Part shown: positions 40,688 to 50,985 of the stretch, piece by piece
Numbering within the stretch: position 1 is the stretch's first letter
Layout: each line of letters begins with the position of its first letter
Assembly (NCBI RefSeq): GCF_000091305.1
Contig: NC_013929.1
Coordinates: 9,672,001 to 9,736,000, forward strand
Direction of reading: 5' to 3'
From: Streptomyces scabiei 87.22
GTDB taxonomy: Bacteria > Actinomycetota > Actinomycetes > Streptomycetales > Streptomycetaceae
Length of the DNA: 64,000 nt
Position numbers and translations under genes: made by a program
Notes under the pieces: model-generated
Told to the model about the DNA's origin: nothing
The model's database searches: none
Seen by the model: only the letters and a program-made list of their open reading frames with translations

Positions 40688-41217
40688 GCGCGCCGACGAC
40701 GGCCCGCCCCGTCGACGCCGAACAGACCGGACGCCGCGTCGAGGAGGTACTCGACCGGCTCACCGCGAGCGGCGACCCCGCCGCCGCCGAGGCGGCCGAG
40801 GAACTCGTGCGCTCCCTCATGGACTTCTACGGAGCCGGTCTGGCCCGCATCCTCCACCTGCTGTCCTCCGCGCCCGGTGAACCGTCGAAGGGACTCCTCG
40901 GCGACGAGGTGGTCGCGAGCCTGCTCGTCCTGCACGACCTGCACCCCGAGGACCGCGACACCCGCATCGCCCGCGCCCTCGGCAGCGTCCGCGAACACTC
41001 CCTGGACGTCGTGGACTTCGACGAGGACAGCGGCACGCTACGGGTCCGCGCCCGGGAGAGCGGCGGCTGCGGCTGCGGCTCCGGCGCGGACGCCCGGCAG
41101 GCGGCCGAGGCGGCTCTGGCCTGCTTCGCCCCCGAAGTGAAGGCCGTCGAGGTCGAGACCGCACCCGCCGGGCCCACACTCCTGCAGATCAGCACGGCAC
41201 CCACGGGGGCCCGATGA
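40684..41217 (+). CDS. NifU-like hydrogenase-associated protein
   Basis: The 177-residue protein has a helical N-terminal part and a C-terminal NifU-like domain (LGSVREHSLDVVDFDEDSGTLRVRARESGGCGCGSGADARQAAEAALACFAPEVKAVEVE). The NifU CxxC pair appears as a compact CGCG, and a further Cys follows. NifU C-domains carry nascent Fe-S clusters, so it may deliver clusters to the small subunit (inference). Its ATG overlaps the large-subunit stop, and its own stop overlaps the DUF5947 start, so translation is tightly coupled. Confidence 0.83.
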   Translation: MSAPTTARPVDAEQTGRRVEEVLDRLTASGDPAAAEAAEELVRSLMDFYGAGLARILHLLSSAPGEPSKGLLGDEVVASLLVLHDLHPEDRDTRIARALGSVREHSLDVVDFDEDSGTLRVRARESGGCGCGSGADARQAAEAALACFAPEVKAVEVETAPAGPTLLQISTAPTGAR

Positions 41218-41885
41218 CCGCGACCGCCAGCGGGCTGAGGAGGTTCCTGACGGCACGCCCGCCCCGGCCCGAGCGGTGCGAACTGTGCGCGGCGGCGGTC
41301 CCCGGCGACCACCGCCACCTCGTCGACACCGACAAACGCGCCCTCGTGTGTGCCTGCGCCCCCTGCGCACTGCTGATGGAACAGCCGGGCGCCGCCGCGG
41401 GCCGCTTCCGCACGGTCCCGGACCGCTACCTCACCGACCCCGGCCACCGGCTGGACGACACCGCGTGGGAGGCGCTGCAGATCCCCGTCGGCGTCGCCTT
41501 CCTCTTCCGCAACGCCGCACTCGACCGGCTGGTCGCCCTCTACCCCAGCCCGGCCGGCGCCACCGAGAGCGAACTCGACCCGGACACCTGGGCAGCCGTC
41601 CTCGGCGACAGCCGGCTCGCCGCACTCCTCGAACCCGACGTGGAGGCCCTGCTGCTGCACCGCACCGACGGCCGCTGCGAGACCCACCTCGTCCCGATCG
41701 ACATCTGCTACGAACTCGTCGGCCGCATGCGCCTGTCGTGGCAGGGCTTCGACGGCGGGGCCGAGGCCCGCACCGCCCTGGACGCGTTCTTCGCGGACGT
41801 CACCCGCCGCGCCCGGCCCGTGGACGACACACGCGGCGCGGCCCACGAGCCGCCGCGTCCGGCACGGACGGCGGTGCGGCCGTGA
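41214..41885 (+). CDS. DUF5947-family hydrogenase-cluster protein
   Basis: The 223-residue protein has two Cys pairs near the N-terminus (ERCELCAAAVPGDHRHLVDTDKRALVCACAPCALLM), suggestive of a rubredoxin-like or zinc site. A conserved-looking region follows: FRTVPDRYLTDPGHRLDDTAWEALQIPVGVAFLFRN. It matches what I recall as DUF5947, encoded with group 1h hydrogenases in actinobacteria. No function is established; electron transfer or assembly is possible. Both ends overlap neighbouring genes by 4 bp. Confidence 0.78.
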   Translation: MTATASGLRRFLTARPPRPERCELCAAAVPGDHRHLVDTDKRALVCACAPCALLMEQPGAAAGRFRTVPDRYLTDPGHRLDDTAWEALQIPVGVAFLFRNAALDRLVALYPSPAGATESELDPDTWAAVLGDSRLAALLEPDVEALLLHRTDGRCETHLVPIDICYELVGRMRLSWQGFDGGAEARTALDAFFADVTRRARPVDDTRGAAHEPPRPARTAVRP

Positions 41886-42571
41886 CCGAGTTCTCCTTCG
41901 CCTGCACCGGCGTTCGCGCCGACCGCTACGCCGCCGGACCCACCCTCGTCTTCCGGCTGCGCGTCACCGCCGCGGGCAACGCGCCCGTGCACGCGGTCGC
42001 CCTGCGCTGCCAGATCCGCATCGAACCCGCCCGCCGCGGCTACGAACCCGCCGAGGCCGCCGGCCTGACCGACCTCTTCGGCGACCGCTCCCGCTGGGGC
42101 AGCACCCTCCAGCCGGTGCAGTTCGCCCAGGTGTCCGTCATGGTCCCGAGCTTCACCGGAGAGATCGAGACCGACGTCGTCGTGCCCTGCACCTACGACA
42201 TGGAGATCGCCGCCACCCGCTACCTCACCGCCCTCACCGACGGCGAGGTCCCCCTGCTGATGCTCTTCTCCGGCACGGCGTTCACCGGAGCCGGCGGCTT
42301 CCGCGTGGAACCGGTCCCCTGGGACCAGGAGGCGGCCTTCCGGATGCCGGTCACCGTCTGGCGGGAGATGGTCGAGCAGCACTTCCCCGGGTGCGGCTGG
42401 ATCCGCCTGCCCCGCGACACCATGGACGCCCTCCTCGCCCACCGCTCACGGCACGCGCTCCCCTCCTGGGAGGCGACCCTCGAGGACCTGCTCGACGGCC
42501 GCGCCGCCGCCGAGCCCCCCGCGCACGACCCGCTGCGCGCCCTCACCGGCACCGGAAGGACCGAACCGTGA
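41882..42571 (+). CDS. DUF6084-family hydrogenase-cluster protein
   Basis: The 229-residue protein is a beta-rich soluble protein without cysteine pairs. Typical stretches are FRLRVTAAGNAPVHAVALRCQIRIEPARRGY, LQPVQFAQVSVMVPSF, VPCTYDMEIAATRYLTALTDGEVPLLMLFSGTAF and WREMVEQHFPGCGWIRL. I recall it as DUF6084, which accompanies this hydrogenase type. Its role is unknown; a scaffold for complex assembly is one possibility (inference). The start is GTG 41882, overlapping the previous stop. The next gene starts at an overlapping GTG. Confidence 0.76.
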   Translation: MTEFSFACTGVRADRYAAGPTLVFRLRVTAAGNAPVHAVALRCQIRIEPARRGYEPAEAAGLTDLFGDRSRWGSTLQPVQFAQVSVMVPSFTGEIETDVVVPCTYDMEIAATRYLTALTDGEVPLLMLFSGTAFTGAGGFRVEPVPWDQEAAFRMPVTVWREMVEQHFPGCGWIRLPRDTMDALLAHRSRHALPSWEATLEDLLDGRAAAEPPAHDPLRALTGTGRTEP

Positions 42572-43998
42572 CCCTGACCGCGTTCGCCGCCGAGACCGAG
42601 GAGCGGTTCGCCCTCGCGCGGCAGGTGGCCGACGCCGTCCTCTTCGAGGGCTATGTCCTCTACCCGTACCGCGCCTCGTCGGCCAAGAACCGGCTGCGCT
42701 GGCAGTTCGGGGTGCTCGTACCGCCCGCCTGGGGCGCCGAGTGCGAGGAGCACGACTTCCAGCACACCGAGTGCCTGATGGAACCCAGGGCGGGCGCGAC
42801 CCTCTCCGTCGAGGTGCGTTTCCTGCACGCCCGGCGGCGCACGGTGCAGCGCGCGCGCCCGGACGGCGGCTTCGACACCGTCACCGAACTCGACCTGGAC
42901 GACCGGGTGCTGGTGCCCTGGGACGAGGGGTTCGAGGAACGCGTCGAGGTGATCGCGCCGGTGGACGCCCTCCTCGGCGACGGCGTCACCCACCCCTTCC
43001 GGCTCCCGGAGAGGGAGGACACCGTACCCGTCCTCGACGCCGCCGGCCGTACCGTCGGCCGGCTGCTGCGGCGGAGCGAGGCGGTCAGCGGGACGGTGCG
43101 CCTGTCCGCCCGCGAACTCGACGGCCCCTACCGGACCCTGCGGCTGACCGCCGTCGTCGAGAACACCAGCGACTGGACGCCGCCCGACGGCCGCGCCGCC
43201 GACCGGGACGCGGCCCTGCCGCACTCCCTGGTGGCCACCCATCTGCTCATGGCCCTCAGCGCCGGTTCGTTCCTGTCGATGACCGATCCCCCCGAGTGGG
43301 CGAAGGGCGCGGTCGCCGCCTGCCGCAACCTGCACACCTGGCCCGTGCTCGCCGGCGAACCCGGCCGGGCCGACCTGGTGCTGTCCTCGCCGATCATCCT
43401 GGAGGACCATCCGGCCATCGCTCCGGAGAGCCCCGGCGCGCTCTACGACGCCACCGAGATCGACGAGATCCTCGCGCTGCGTACCGCCGCCCTCACCGAC
43501 GAGGAGAAGCGCGAGGCCCGGGGCACCGACGAACGGGCGGCGGCCGTGATCGAGCTGGCGGAATCGATGCCGCCCGAGGTGCTGGAGCGGCTGCACGGAG
43601 CGGTGCGCACTCTGCGGGAGGTGACCGGCCCCGGCCTCGCCGACGCCGGAGTCGGCTTCCCCGACGAGTTCGGGGTGCAGCGGCCCGACACCCCCTGGTG
43701 GGACCCGGCGAGCGACGCGGGCTTCGATCCGGCACGGGACCACGTGGTCGTGGACGGCCGCCAGGTGGGCCGGGGCAGCCGGGTCGAACTCCACCCGGGC
43801 CTGCGGCGCACCGACGCACAGGACATCTTCCTGCGCGGCAGCACCGCCACCGTCGAGGCGGTGCTGCACGACGTCGACGGCGGCGTGCACCTGGCGGTCA
43901 CCGTGGACGGCGACCCCGGCGCCGACATCCGCCGCGAACAGGGCCGCTTCCTGTACTTCCAGCCCGACGAGGTCACACCGCTGGAGGACGGCACATGA
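42568..43998 (+). CDS. Hydrogenase-cluster protein of unknown function (476 aa)
   Basis: I cannot assign this protein to a characterised family. It appears soluble and partly beta-rich. Notable segments are VADAVLFEGYVLYPYRASSAKNRLRWQFGVLVPP, LHARRRTVQRARPDGGFDTVTELDLDDRVLVPWDEGF, HSLVATHLLMALSAGSFLSMTDPP, VLSSPIILEDHPAIAPESPGALYDATEIDEILALR and the acidic C-terminus GRFLYFQPDEVTPLEDGT. Codon use and 4-bp overlaps on both sides show it is a genuine member of the operon. The FEGYVLYPYRASS and IILEDHPAIAPES motifs should make it easy to recognise in other hydrogenase loci. Start GTG 42568. Confidence 0.78.
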   Translation: MTLTAFAAETEERFALARQVADAVLFEGYVLYPYRASSAKNRLRWQFGVLVPPAWGAECEEHDFQHTECLMEPRAGATLSVEVRFLHARRRTVQRARPDGGFDTVTELDLDDRVLVPWDEGFEERVEVIAPVDALLGDGVTHPFRLPEREDTVPVLDAAGRTVGRLLRRSEAVSGTVRLSARELDGPYRTLRLTAVVENTSDWTPPDGRAADRDAALPHSLVATHLLMALSAGSFLSMTDPPEWAKGAVAACRNLHTWPVLAGEPGRADLVLSSPIILEDHPAIAPESPGALYDATEIDEILALRTAALTDEEKREARGTDERAAAVIELAESMPPEVLERLHGAVRTLREVTGPGLADAGVGFPDEFGVQRPDTPWWDPASDAGFDPARDHVVVDGRQVGRGSRVELHPGLRRTDAQDIFLRGSTATVEAVLHDVDGGVHLAVTVDGDPGADIRREQGRFLYFQPDEVTPLEDGT

Positions 43999-44540
43999 AC
44001 TCCTCCGCGCAGCCCGGCCCCAGAACCCTGGTCGCCGGCATCGGCAACATCTTCCTCGGCGACGACGGCTTCGGTGTCGAGACCGTACGGCGGCTCGCCG
44101 CGCTCGGACCGCCCGCCCACGTGGAGACCGTGGACATCGGGGTGCGGGGCGTCCACCTCGCCTACCAGCTGCTCGACGCCTACGACACCCTCGTCCTCGT
44201 GGACGCCACGGCGCGGGGCGGGGCCCCCGGCACGCTGTACGTCATCGAACACGAGACCGCGGGCCAGGGTGCCGAGCCGCCGGCCCCCGCCCTGGACGGC
44301 CACCGGATGACCCCCGACACCGTCCTGGCCCTGCTGGCGACCCTGTGCGCCGGCACCGGCGGCGAGCCACCGCGCCGCGTCCTGGTCGTCGGATGCGAAC
44401 CGGCCTCGCTGGAGGAGGGCATCGGCCTGAGCGTGCCGGTGTCCGACGCCGTACCGCGGGCGGTCCGGCTGATCGAAGAGCTGCTGCGGGACGGTGAGCC
44501 GTCCGCGGCACGGGCCTCAACCGCTGAGGCCGCGACATGA
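43995..44540 (+). CDS. Hydrogenase maturation endopeptidase (HyaD/HybD type)
   Basis: After nickel insertion, this protease removes the C-terminal tail of the large subunit behind the L2 motif. The 181-residue protein has the family start VAGIGNIFLGDDGFGVE, where Asp/Glu ligands sense nickel. VDIGVRGVHLAYQLLDAYDTLVLVDATARGG and VVGCEPASLEEGIGLSVPVSDAV follow, with the conserved GHRMTP His. The length is slightly above average because of a C-terminal Ala-rich tail. The ATG overlaps the previous stop. Confidence 0.92.
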   Translation: MNSSAQPGPRTLVAGIGNIFLGDDGFGVETVRRLAALGPPAHVETVDIGVRGVHLAYQLLDAYDTLVLVDATARGGAPGTLYVIEHETAGQGAEPPAPALDGHRMTPDTVLALLATLCAGTGGEPPRRVLVVGCEPASLEEGIGLSVPVSDAVPRAVRLIEELLRDGEPSAARASTAEAAT

Positions 44541-44551
44541 GGAGAGACGGG

Positions 44552-44656
44552 ATGAAGAAGATCGTCATCGGCGGAGCGGCCCTGGCCGCCGTGGTCGTCC
44601 TCGCCGCCGAGGTGCTGCCGGACGTCAGGCGCTATCTGCGGATCCGCCGCATGTGA
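44552..44656 (+). CDS. 34-residue DUF6893-like small protein
   Basis: A short frame encodes MKKIVIGGAALAAVVVLA followed by AEVLPDVRRYLRIRRM. It has one hydrophobic segment (residues ~4-19) and a basic amphipathic tail. GGAGAG lies 6-7 nt before the ATG at 44552, and it starts 11 bp after the protease stop, so it is very likely expressed. I recall this type as the DUF6893 small protein. A membrane-anchoring or quinone-side helper for the hydrogenase is an inference. A 7-bp hairpin follows at 44669-44684. Confidence 0.75.
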   Translation: MKKIVIGGAALAAVVVLAAEVLPDVRRYLRIRRM

Positions 44657-44668
44657 CGGGCGCGAGGA

Positions 44669-44684
44669 GCACGGGCTCCCGTGC
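44669..44684 (+). terminator. Short hairpin after the hydrogenase structural operon
   Basis: GCACGGG-CT-CCCGTGC is a perfect 7-bp inverted repeat, 12 bp after the small-protein stop. It may end the structural-gene transcript or attenuate read-through into hypA. Confidence 0.55.
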
Positions 44685-44688
44685 GGTT

Positions 44689-44741
44689 GGGTCGAACGGT
44701 GTACCCGCCGAGCGGTCACGGCGTGCCGGGCCGTTCGACCC
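44689..44741. repeat. 11-bp inverted repeat before hypA
   Basis: GGGTCGAACGG (44689-44699) and CCGTTCGACCC (44731-44741) are exact reverse complements, 31 bp apart. They lie in the 147-bp gap before hypA. They could be paired operators for the hyp operon or a long stem. Confidence 0.65.
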
Positions 44742-44803
44742 GGCTCCGCCCCCTCTAATGAACCCCGGTGCGAGCCAGGCAGCCGGCGGAAGGACGCAAG
44801 CCC

Positions 44804-45202
44804 ATGCACGAGATGTCCGTCGCGCTGGCCGTCGTCGACCAGGTCGCCGAGGCTGCCGACCGGGCCGGGGACGTTACGGCGGTACGAGCCGTACGGCTCC
44901 GGGTGGGCGAACTCGCCGGCGTCGTACCCGACGCACTCGCCTTCAGCTTCGAACTGGCCTGCGCCGGAACCCTGTTGGAAGGCGCTGAACTGGTCACCGA
45001 AGCGGTGCCGGGGCGGGCCCGCTGCACGCCCTGCGCCCACGAATGGGCGGTCGGCATGCCGCCCCGGCTGACCTGCCCCGCCTGCTGCGGAACGCGGACC
45101 GACCTGCTCGCGGGCCGGGAACTGCAGATCGTCGACGTGCGCTGGTTGAACGACGGCACCGCGCACCCGCCCACCCGCGAACCCATCTCCGAGGAGCGCT
45201 GA
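44804..45202 (+). CDS. hypA: Hydrogenase nickel-incorporation protein HypA
   Basis: HypA brings nickel to the large subunit together with HypB. The 132-residue protein begins with the nickel-binding Met-His-Glu (MHEMSVALAVVDQV). The zinc domain has two Cys pairs, CTPC and CPAC. GGAAGGA lies upstream of the ATG at 44804. It is the first gene of the hypABFCDE run and is 3 bp from hypB. The zinc domain is longer in its second loop (CPACCGTRTD) with an extra Cys, which is unremarkable. Confidence 0.94.
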   Translation: MHEMSVALAVVDQVAEAADRAGDVTAVRAVRLRVGELAGVVPDALAFSFELACAGTLLEGAELVTEAVPGRARCTPCAHEWAVGMPPRLTCPACCGTRTDLLAGRELQIVDVRWLNDGTAHPPTREPISEER

Positions 45203-45205
45203 ACC

Positions 45206-45993
45206 ATGTGTCGTGTCGCCGACCTGCGCCGGGCCGTCCTGGCGAAGAACGACGCGAGCGCCCGCGAACTGCGCTCGTGCCTCGCCGCCCGGGGCACGGC
45301 GGTCGTCAACCTGCTGTCCAGCCCGGGCAGCGGCAAGACCGCGCTGCTGGAACAGGAACTGCTGCGGGCACGTGAGCGGTCGGTCCCCGTCGCGGCACTG
45401 AGCGCCGATCTCGCCACCGAGAACGACGCGGTCCGTCTGGCGCGTTCGGGCGTCCCGGTCAAGCAGGTGCTCACCGACGGACTGTGCCACCTGGAGGCGG
45501 ACATGCTCGCCGGGCATCTGGACGGATGGCTGCCCGACGGCACACGGCTGCTGTTCGTGGAGAACGTCGGCAACCTGGTCTGCCCCGCCGGCTACGACCT
45601 GGGGGAGACCCTGAGGGTCGCCCTCGCCTCCGTGACGGAGGGCGAGGACAAGCCCCTGAAGTACCCCACCGCCTTCGGCCTCGCGCACCTGGTCGTGGTC
45701 ACCAAGATCGACCTCGCGGACGCGGTCGAGTTCGACGAGGTCGCCTTCCGCGCGCACGTGGAGCAGGTCAACCCGGGAGTCGAGATCCTCATGACCTCGG
45801 CACGCCGGGGGCGGGGGGTCGGCGCTCTGCTCGACCGGGCGCTGGCGGCGGCGGACGGCGCCCCCGTCCACACGCCGGTCATGGCCGGACAGCCCCACCA
45901 CCACGGGCACGTCCACACCCACGAGCACGCCCACGACGACGCTCACGCCCACGCGCGTCCGGAGGCCGACGGTGCCCTGGCCCGCACCCACCC

Positions 45994-45997
<4 letters not shown>
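45206..45997 (+). CDS. hypB: Hydrogenase nickel-incorporation GTPase HypB
   Basis: This G3E GTPase drives nickel transfer during Ni-Fe site assembly. The 263-residue protein has the P-loop SSPGSGKT, ENVGNLVCPAGYDLGE with the metal-site Cys, LKYPTAFGLAHLVVVTKIDL and VTKID. The poly-His nickel-storage stretch, usually at the N-terminus, is at the C-terminus here (residues ~230-252, PHHHGHVHTHEHAHDD). The N-terminal MCRVADLRRAVLAKND is the conserved core start. The stop overlaps the hypF GTG. Confidence 0.95.
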
Positions 45998-48387
<2,390 letters not shown>

Positions 48388-48418
48388 CCGACGCGCGACC
48401 CACAGCGAGGAGAGGCTC

Positions 48419-48724
48419 ATGTGCCTGGCGGTACCCGGCAGAGTGCTGGACATCGAGGAACGGGAGGGCACCCGGATGGCCACCGTCGACTTCGGCGGGG
48501 TGGTCAAGGAGGTGTGCCTGGAGTATCTGCCCGACCTCCAGGTCGGCGAGTACGCCATCGTCCACGTCGGGTTCGCCCTGCAGCGGCTGGACGAGGAGTC
48601 GGCCCGCCAGACGCTCGAACTCTTCGCCGAACTCGGCATGCTGCAGGAGGAGTTCGGCGACCCCTGGGAGATGGCGGCGGCGGAGGCGGGCATGGACCCG
48701 GTGGAAGAGGTGCGCAACCCGTGA
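48419..48724 (+). CDS. hypC: Hydrogenase assembly chaperone HypC
   Basis: The 101-residue chaperone begins MCLAVPGRV with the essential Cys2. It carries the iron being fitted with CN and CO between HypD and the large-subunit precursor. The middle VDFGGVVKEVCLEYLPDLQVGEYAIVHVGFALQRLDEESA is the family OB-fold core. The C-terminus is somewhat longer than in E. coli HypC. AGGAGAGG precedes the ATG at 48419, and the stop overlaps the hypD GTG. Confidence 0.95.
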   Translation: MCLAVPGRVLDIEEREGTRMATVDFGGVVKEVCLEYLPDLQVGEYAIVHVGFALQRLDEESARQTLELFAELGMLQEEFGDPWEMAAAEAGMDPVEEVRNP

Positions 48725-49851
48725 AGTACATCGACGAGTTCCAGGACCCGGAGCTGGCACGGCGGCTCCTCGACGACATCCACGCGACGGTGACCAGGCC
48801 CTGGGCGCTGATGGAGGTGTGCGGAGGACAGACGCACAGCATCATCCGGCACGGCATCGACCAACTCCTGCCGGAAAAGGTCGAGTTGATCCACGGACCG
48901 GGCTGCCCCGTGTGTGTGACCCCGCTGGAGGTCATCGACAAGGCGCTGGAGATCGCCTCCCGGCCGGAGGTGATCTTCTGCTCCTTCGGGGACATGCTGC
49001 GCGTGCCCGGCACCGGCCGTGACCTGTTCCAGGTCCGCGGCGAGGGCGGTGACGTACGGGTCGTCTACTCGCCGCTCGACGCGCTGCGGATCGCACGGCA
49101 GAACCCTGACCGCGAGGTGGTGTTCTTCGGCATCGGCTTCGAGACGACGGCACCCCCCAACGCGATGACGGTCCATCAGGCCCGCAAACAGGGGATCAAG
49201 AACTTCAGCATGCTGGTGTCGCACGTCCGCGTGCCCCCGGCGATCGAGGCGATCATGTCCTCGCCGAGCTGCCGGGTGCAGGGCTTCCTCGCCGCCGGGC
49301 ACGTCTGCAGCGTGATGGGCGTGGGGGAGTACCCCGAGCTGGCGGAGCGCTTCCGCGTACCGATCGTGGTGACGGGATTCGAGCCGCTGGACATCCTCGA
49401 AGGCGTACGCCGGGCCGTCCACCGGCTGGAGCGCGGCGAGCACGGGGTCGACAACGCCTACGCCCGTGCCGTGCGGCCGGAGGGCAACGCGGCCGCCCGG
49501 GCCATGCTGGAGGACGTCTTCGAGGTCACCGACCGGGCCTGGCGCGGGATCGGTGTGATCCCGGACAGCGGCTGGCGGCTGGCGCCGAAGTACCGGGACC
49601 ACGACGCCGAACACCGCTTCTCCGTCGGGGACATCCGCACGGCCGAACCCGAGGCGTGCCGCAGCGGAGAAGTCCTCCAGGGGCTCCTCAAGCCGCACGA
49701 GTGCGAGGCCTTCGGCACCCTGTGCACCCCGCGCACCCCCCTGGGAGCCACCATGGTCTCCAGCGAGGGCGCCTGCGCCGCGTACTACCTCTACCGGCGC
49801 CTGGACATGCCCGCCGCGACCGAGGCCCGGGAGGCGAGCCCCGTTGTCTGA
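48721..49851 (+). CDS. hypD: Hydrogenase iron-ligand assembly protein HypD
   Basis: HypD is the Fe-S scaffold where the Fe(CN)2CO unit is built with HypC and HypE. The 376-residue protein has MEVCGGQTHSI, HGPGCPVCVTP, FFGIGFETTAPPNAM and SMVGVGEY-like CSVMGVGEYPELAERFRVPIVVTGFEPLD. The C-terminal cluster-binding cysteines appear in EACRSGEVLQG, HECEAFGTLCTP and SSEGACAAYY. The start is GTG 48721, overlapping the hypC stop. The length is normal. The C-terminal ~15 residues overlap hypE by 8 bp. Confidence 0.96.
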   Translation: MKYIDEFQDPELARRLLDDIHATVTRPWALMEVCGGQTHSIIRHGIDQLLPEKVELIHGPGCPVCVTPLEVIDKALEIASRPEVIFCSFGDMLRVPGTGRDLFQVRGEGGDVRVVYSPLDALRIARQNPDREVVFFGIGFETTAPPNAMTVHQARKQGIKNFSMLVSHVRVPPAIEAIMSSPSCRVQGFLAAGHVCSVMGVGEYPELAERFRVPIVVTGFEPLDILEGVRRAVHRLERGEHGVDNAYARAVRPEGNAAARAMLEDVFEVTDRAWRGIGVIPDSGWRLAPKYRDHDAEHRFSVGDIRTAEPEACRSGEVLQGLLKPHECEAFGTLCTPRTPLGATMVSSEGACAAYYLYRRLDMPAATEAREASPVV

Positions 49852-50926
49852 CATCACCGATCTCCCCGCCCCCGCCGTGCTCGACATCGATGCGTGGACC
49901 TGCCCCGCACCCGTACGGGACCGCCCCCGGGTCGTCATGGGCCACGGCGGCGGCGGAGTCCTCTCCGCCGAACTGGTCCAGCAGATCTTCACGCCCGCCT
50001 ACGGGGGCGAGGCGCTGGCCCAGCTGGGCGACGCGGCCGTCGTCTCCCTGGGCGGCGCACGGCTGGCGTTCTCCACCGACTCCTACGTCGTGCGCCCGCT
50101 GTTCTTCCCCGGCGGCAGCATCGGCGACCTGGCGGTCAACGGAACCGTCAACGACCTGGCCATGAGCGGCGCCCGTGCCGCCTACCTCTCCTGCGGATTC
50201 ATCCTGGAGGAGGGCGTCGAGCTGGAGACGGTCACCCGCGTCTCCCGGGCGCTGGGCGCGGCCGCGCGCACCGCCGGTGTGGAGGTGGCCACCGGTGACA
50301 CCAAGGTGGTGGAGGCCGGCCACGGCGACGGGATCTTCATCAACACGGCGGGCATCGGCCTCGTACCGGCGGGCGTCGATCTGCGGCCGCAGCGGGTCGT
50401 CCCCGGCGACGTGGTGATCGTCAGCGGTGCCATCGGCGTCCACGGGGTCGCGATCATGAGTGTGCGCGAGGGCCTGGAGTTCGGCGTGGAGATCACGAGC
50501 GACTGCGCGGCTCTCGGCGGTCTCGTCGAGGCCATGCTCGCCGTCACCCCCGACCTGCACGTCCTGCGCGATCCCACCCGAGGGGGCCTGGCGGCCGCCC
50601 TCAACGAGATCGCGGCGGCCTCCGGCACCGGGGTCGTCGTCCGGGAACGCGCGGTGCCGGTTCCGGAGCCCGTGGCCAACGCCTGCGCCATTCTCGGGCT
50701 GGACCCGATGTACATCGCCAACGAGGGCAAGCTCGTGGCGTTCGTCCCGCGCGAGCACGCCGACGCCGTCCTGGAGGCGATGCGAGCCCACCCCCTCGGC
50801 GCCGAATCCGTGATCATCGGGGAGGCCGTCGAGGCGCATCCCGGCATGGTCGTCGCCCGTACCGGACTGGGCGGGACACGGGTGGTCGATCAGCCGATCG
50901 GCGAGCAGCTGCCGCGGATCTGCTGA
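49844..50926 (+). CDS. hypE: Hydrogenase carbamoyl dehydratase HypE
   Basis: HypE turns the carbamoyl group placed on its C-terminal Cys by HypF into a thiocyanate, the cyanide donor. The 360-residue protein has the PurM-like fold (MGHGGGGVLSAELVQQIF, STDSYVVRPLFFPGGSIGDLAVNGTVNDLAMSGA, DPTRGGLAAALNEIA). It ends with the required Pro-Arg-Ile-Cys. The start is the rare TTG at 49844, with GGGAGG upstream, overlapping hypD. It is the last gene of the hydrogenase locus and is followed by a hairpin. Confidence 0.96.
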   Translation: MSDITDLPAPAVLDIDAWTCPAPVRDRPRVVMGHGGGGVLSAELVQQIFTPAYGGEALAQLGDAAVVSLGGARLAFSTDSYVVRPLFFPGGSIGDLAVNGTVNDLAMSGARAAYLSCGFILEEGVELETVTRVSRALGAAARTAGVEVATGDTKVVEAGHGDGIFINTAGIGLVPAGVDLRPQRVVPGDVVIVSGAIGVHGVAIMSVREGLEFGVEITSDCAALGGLVEAMLAVTPDLHVLRDPTRGGLAAALNEIAAASGTGVVVRERAVPVPEPVANACAILGLDPMYIANEGKLVAFVPREHADAVLEAMRAHPLGAESVIIGEAVEAHPGMVVARTGLGGTRVVDQPIGEQLPRIC

Positions 50927-50936
50927 CCCCGCCGAC

Positions 50937-50959
50937 GGCCCCGCCCGCCGAGCGGGGCC
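50937..50959 (+). terminator. Terminator after hypE
   Basis: GGCCCCGC and GCGGGGCC form an 8-bp perfect stem with a 7-nt loop. Flanking CCGCC/GGCGG can extend it. It lies 11 bp beyond the hypE stop. Confidence 0.75.
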
Positions 50960-50985
50960 GGCGGTCGGACACCGGCGGGCGCCGC

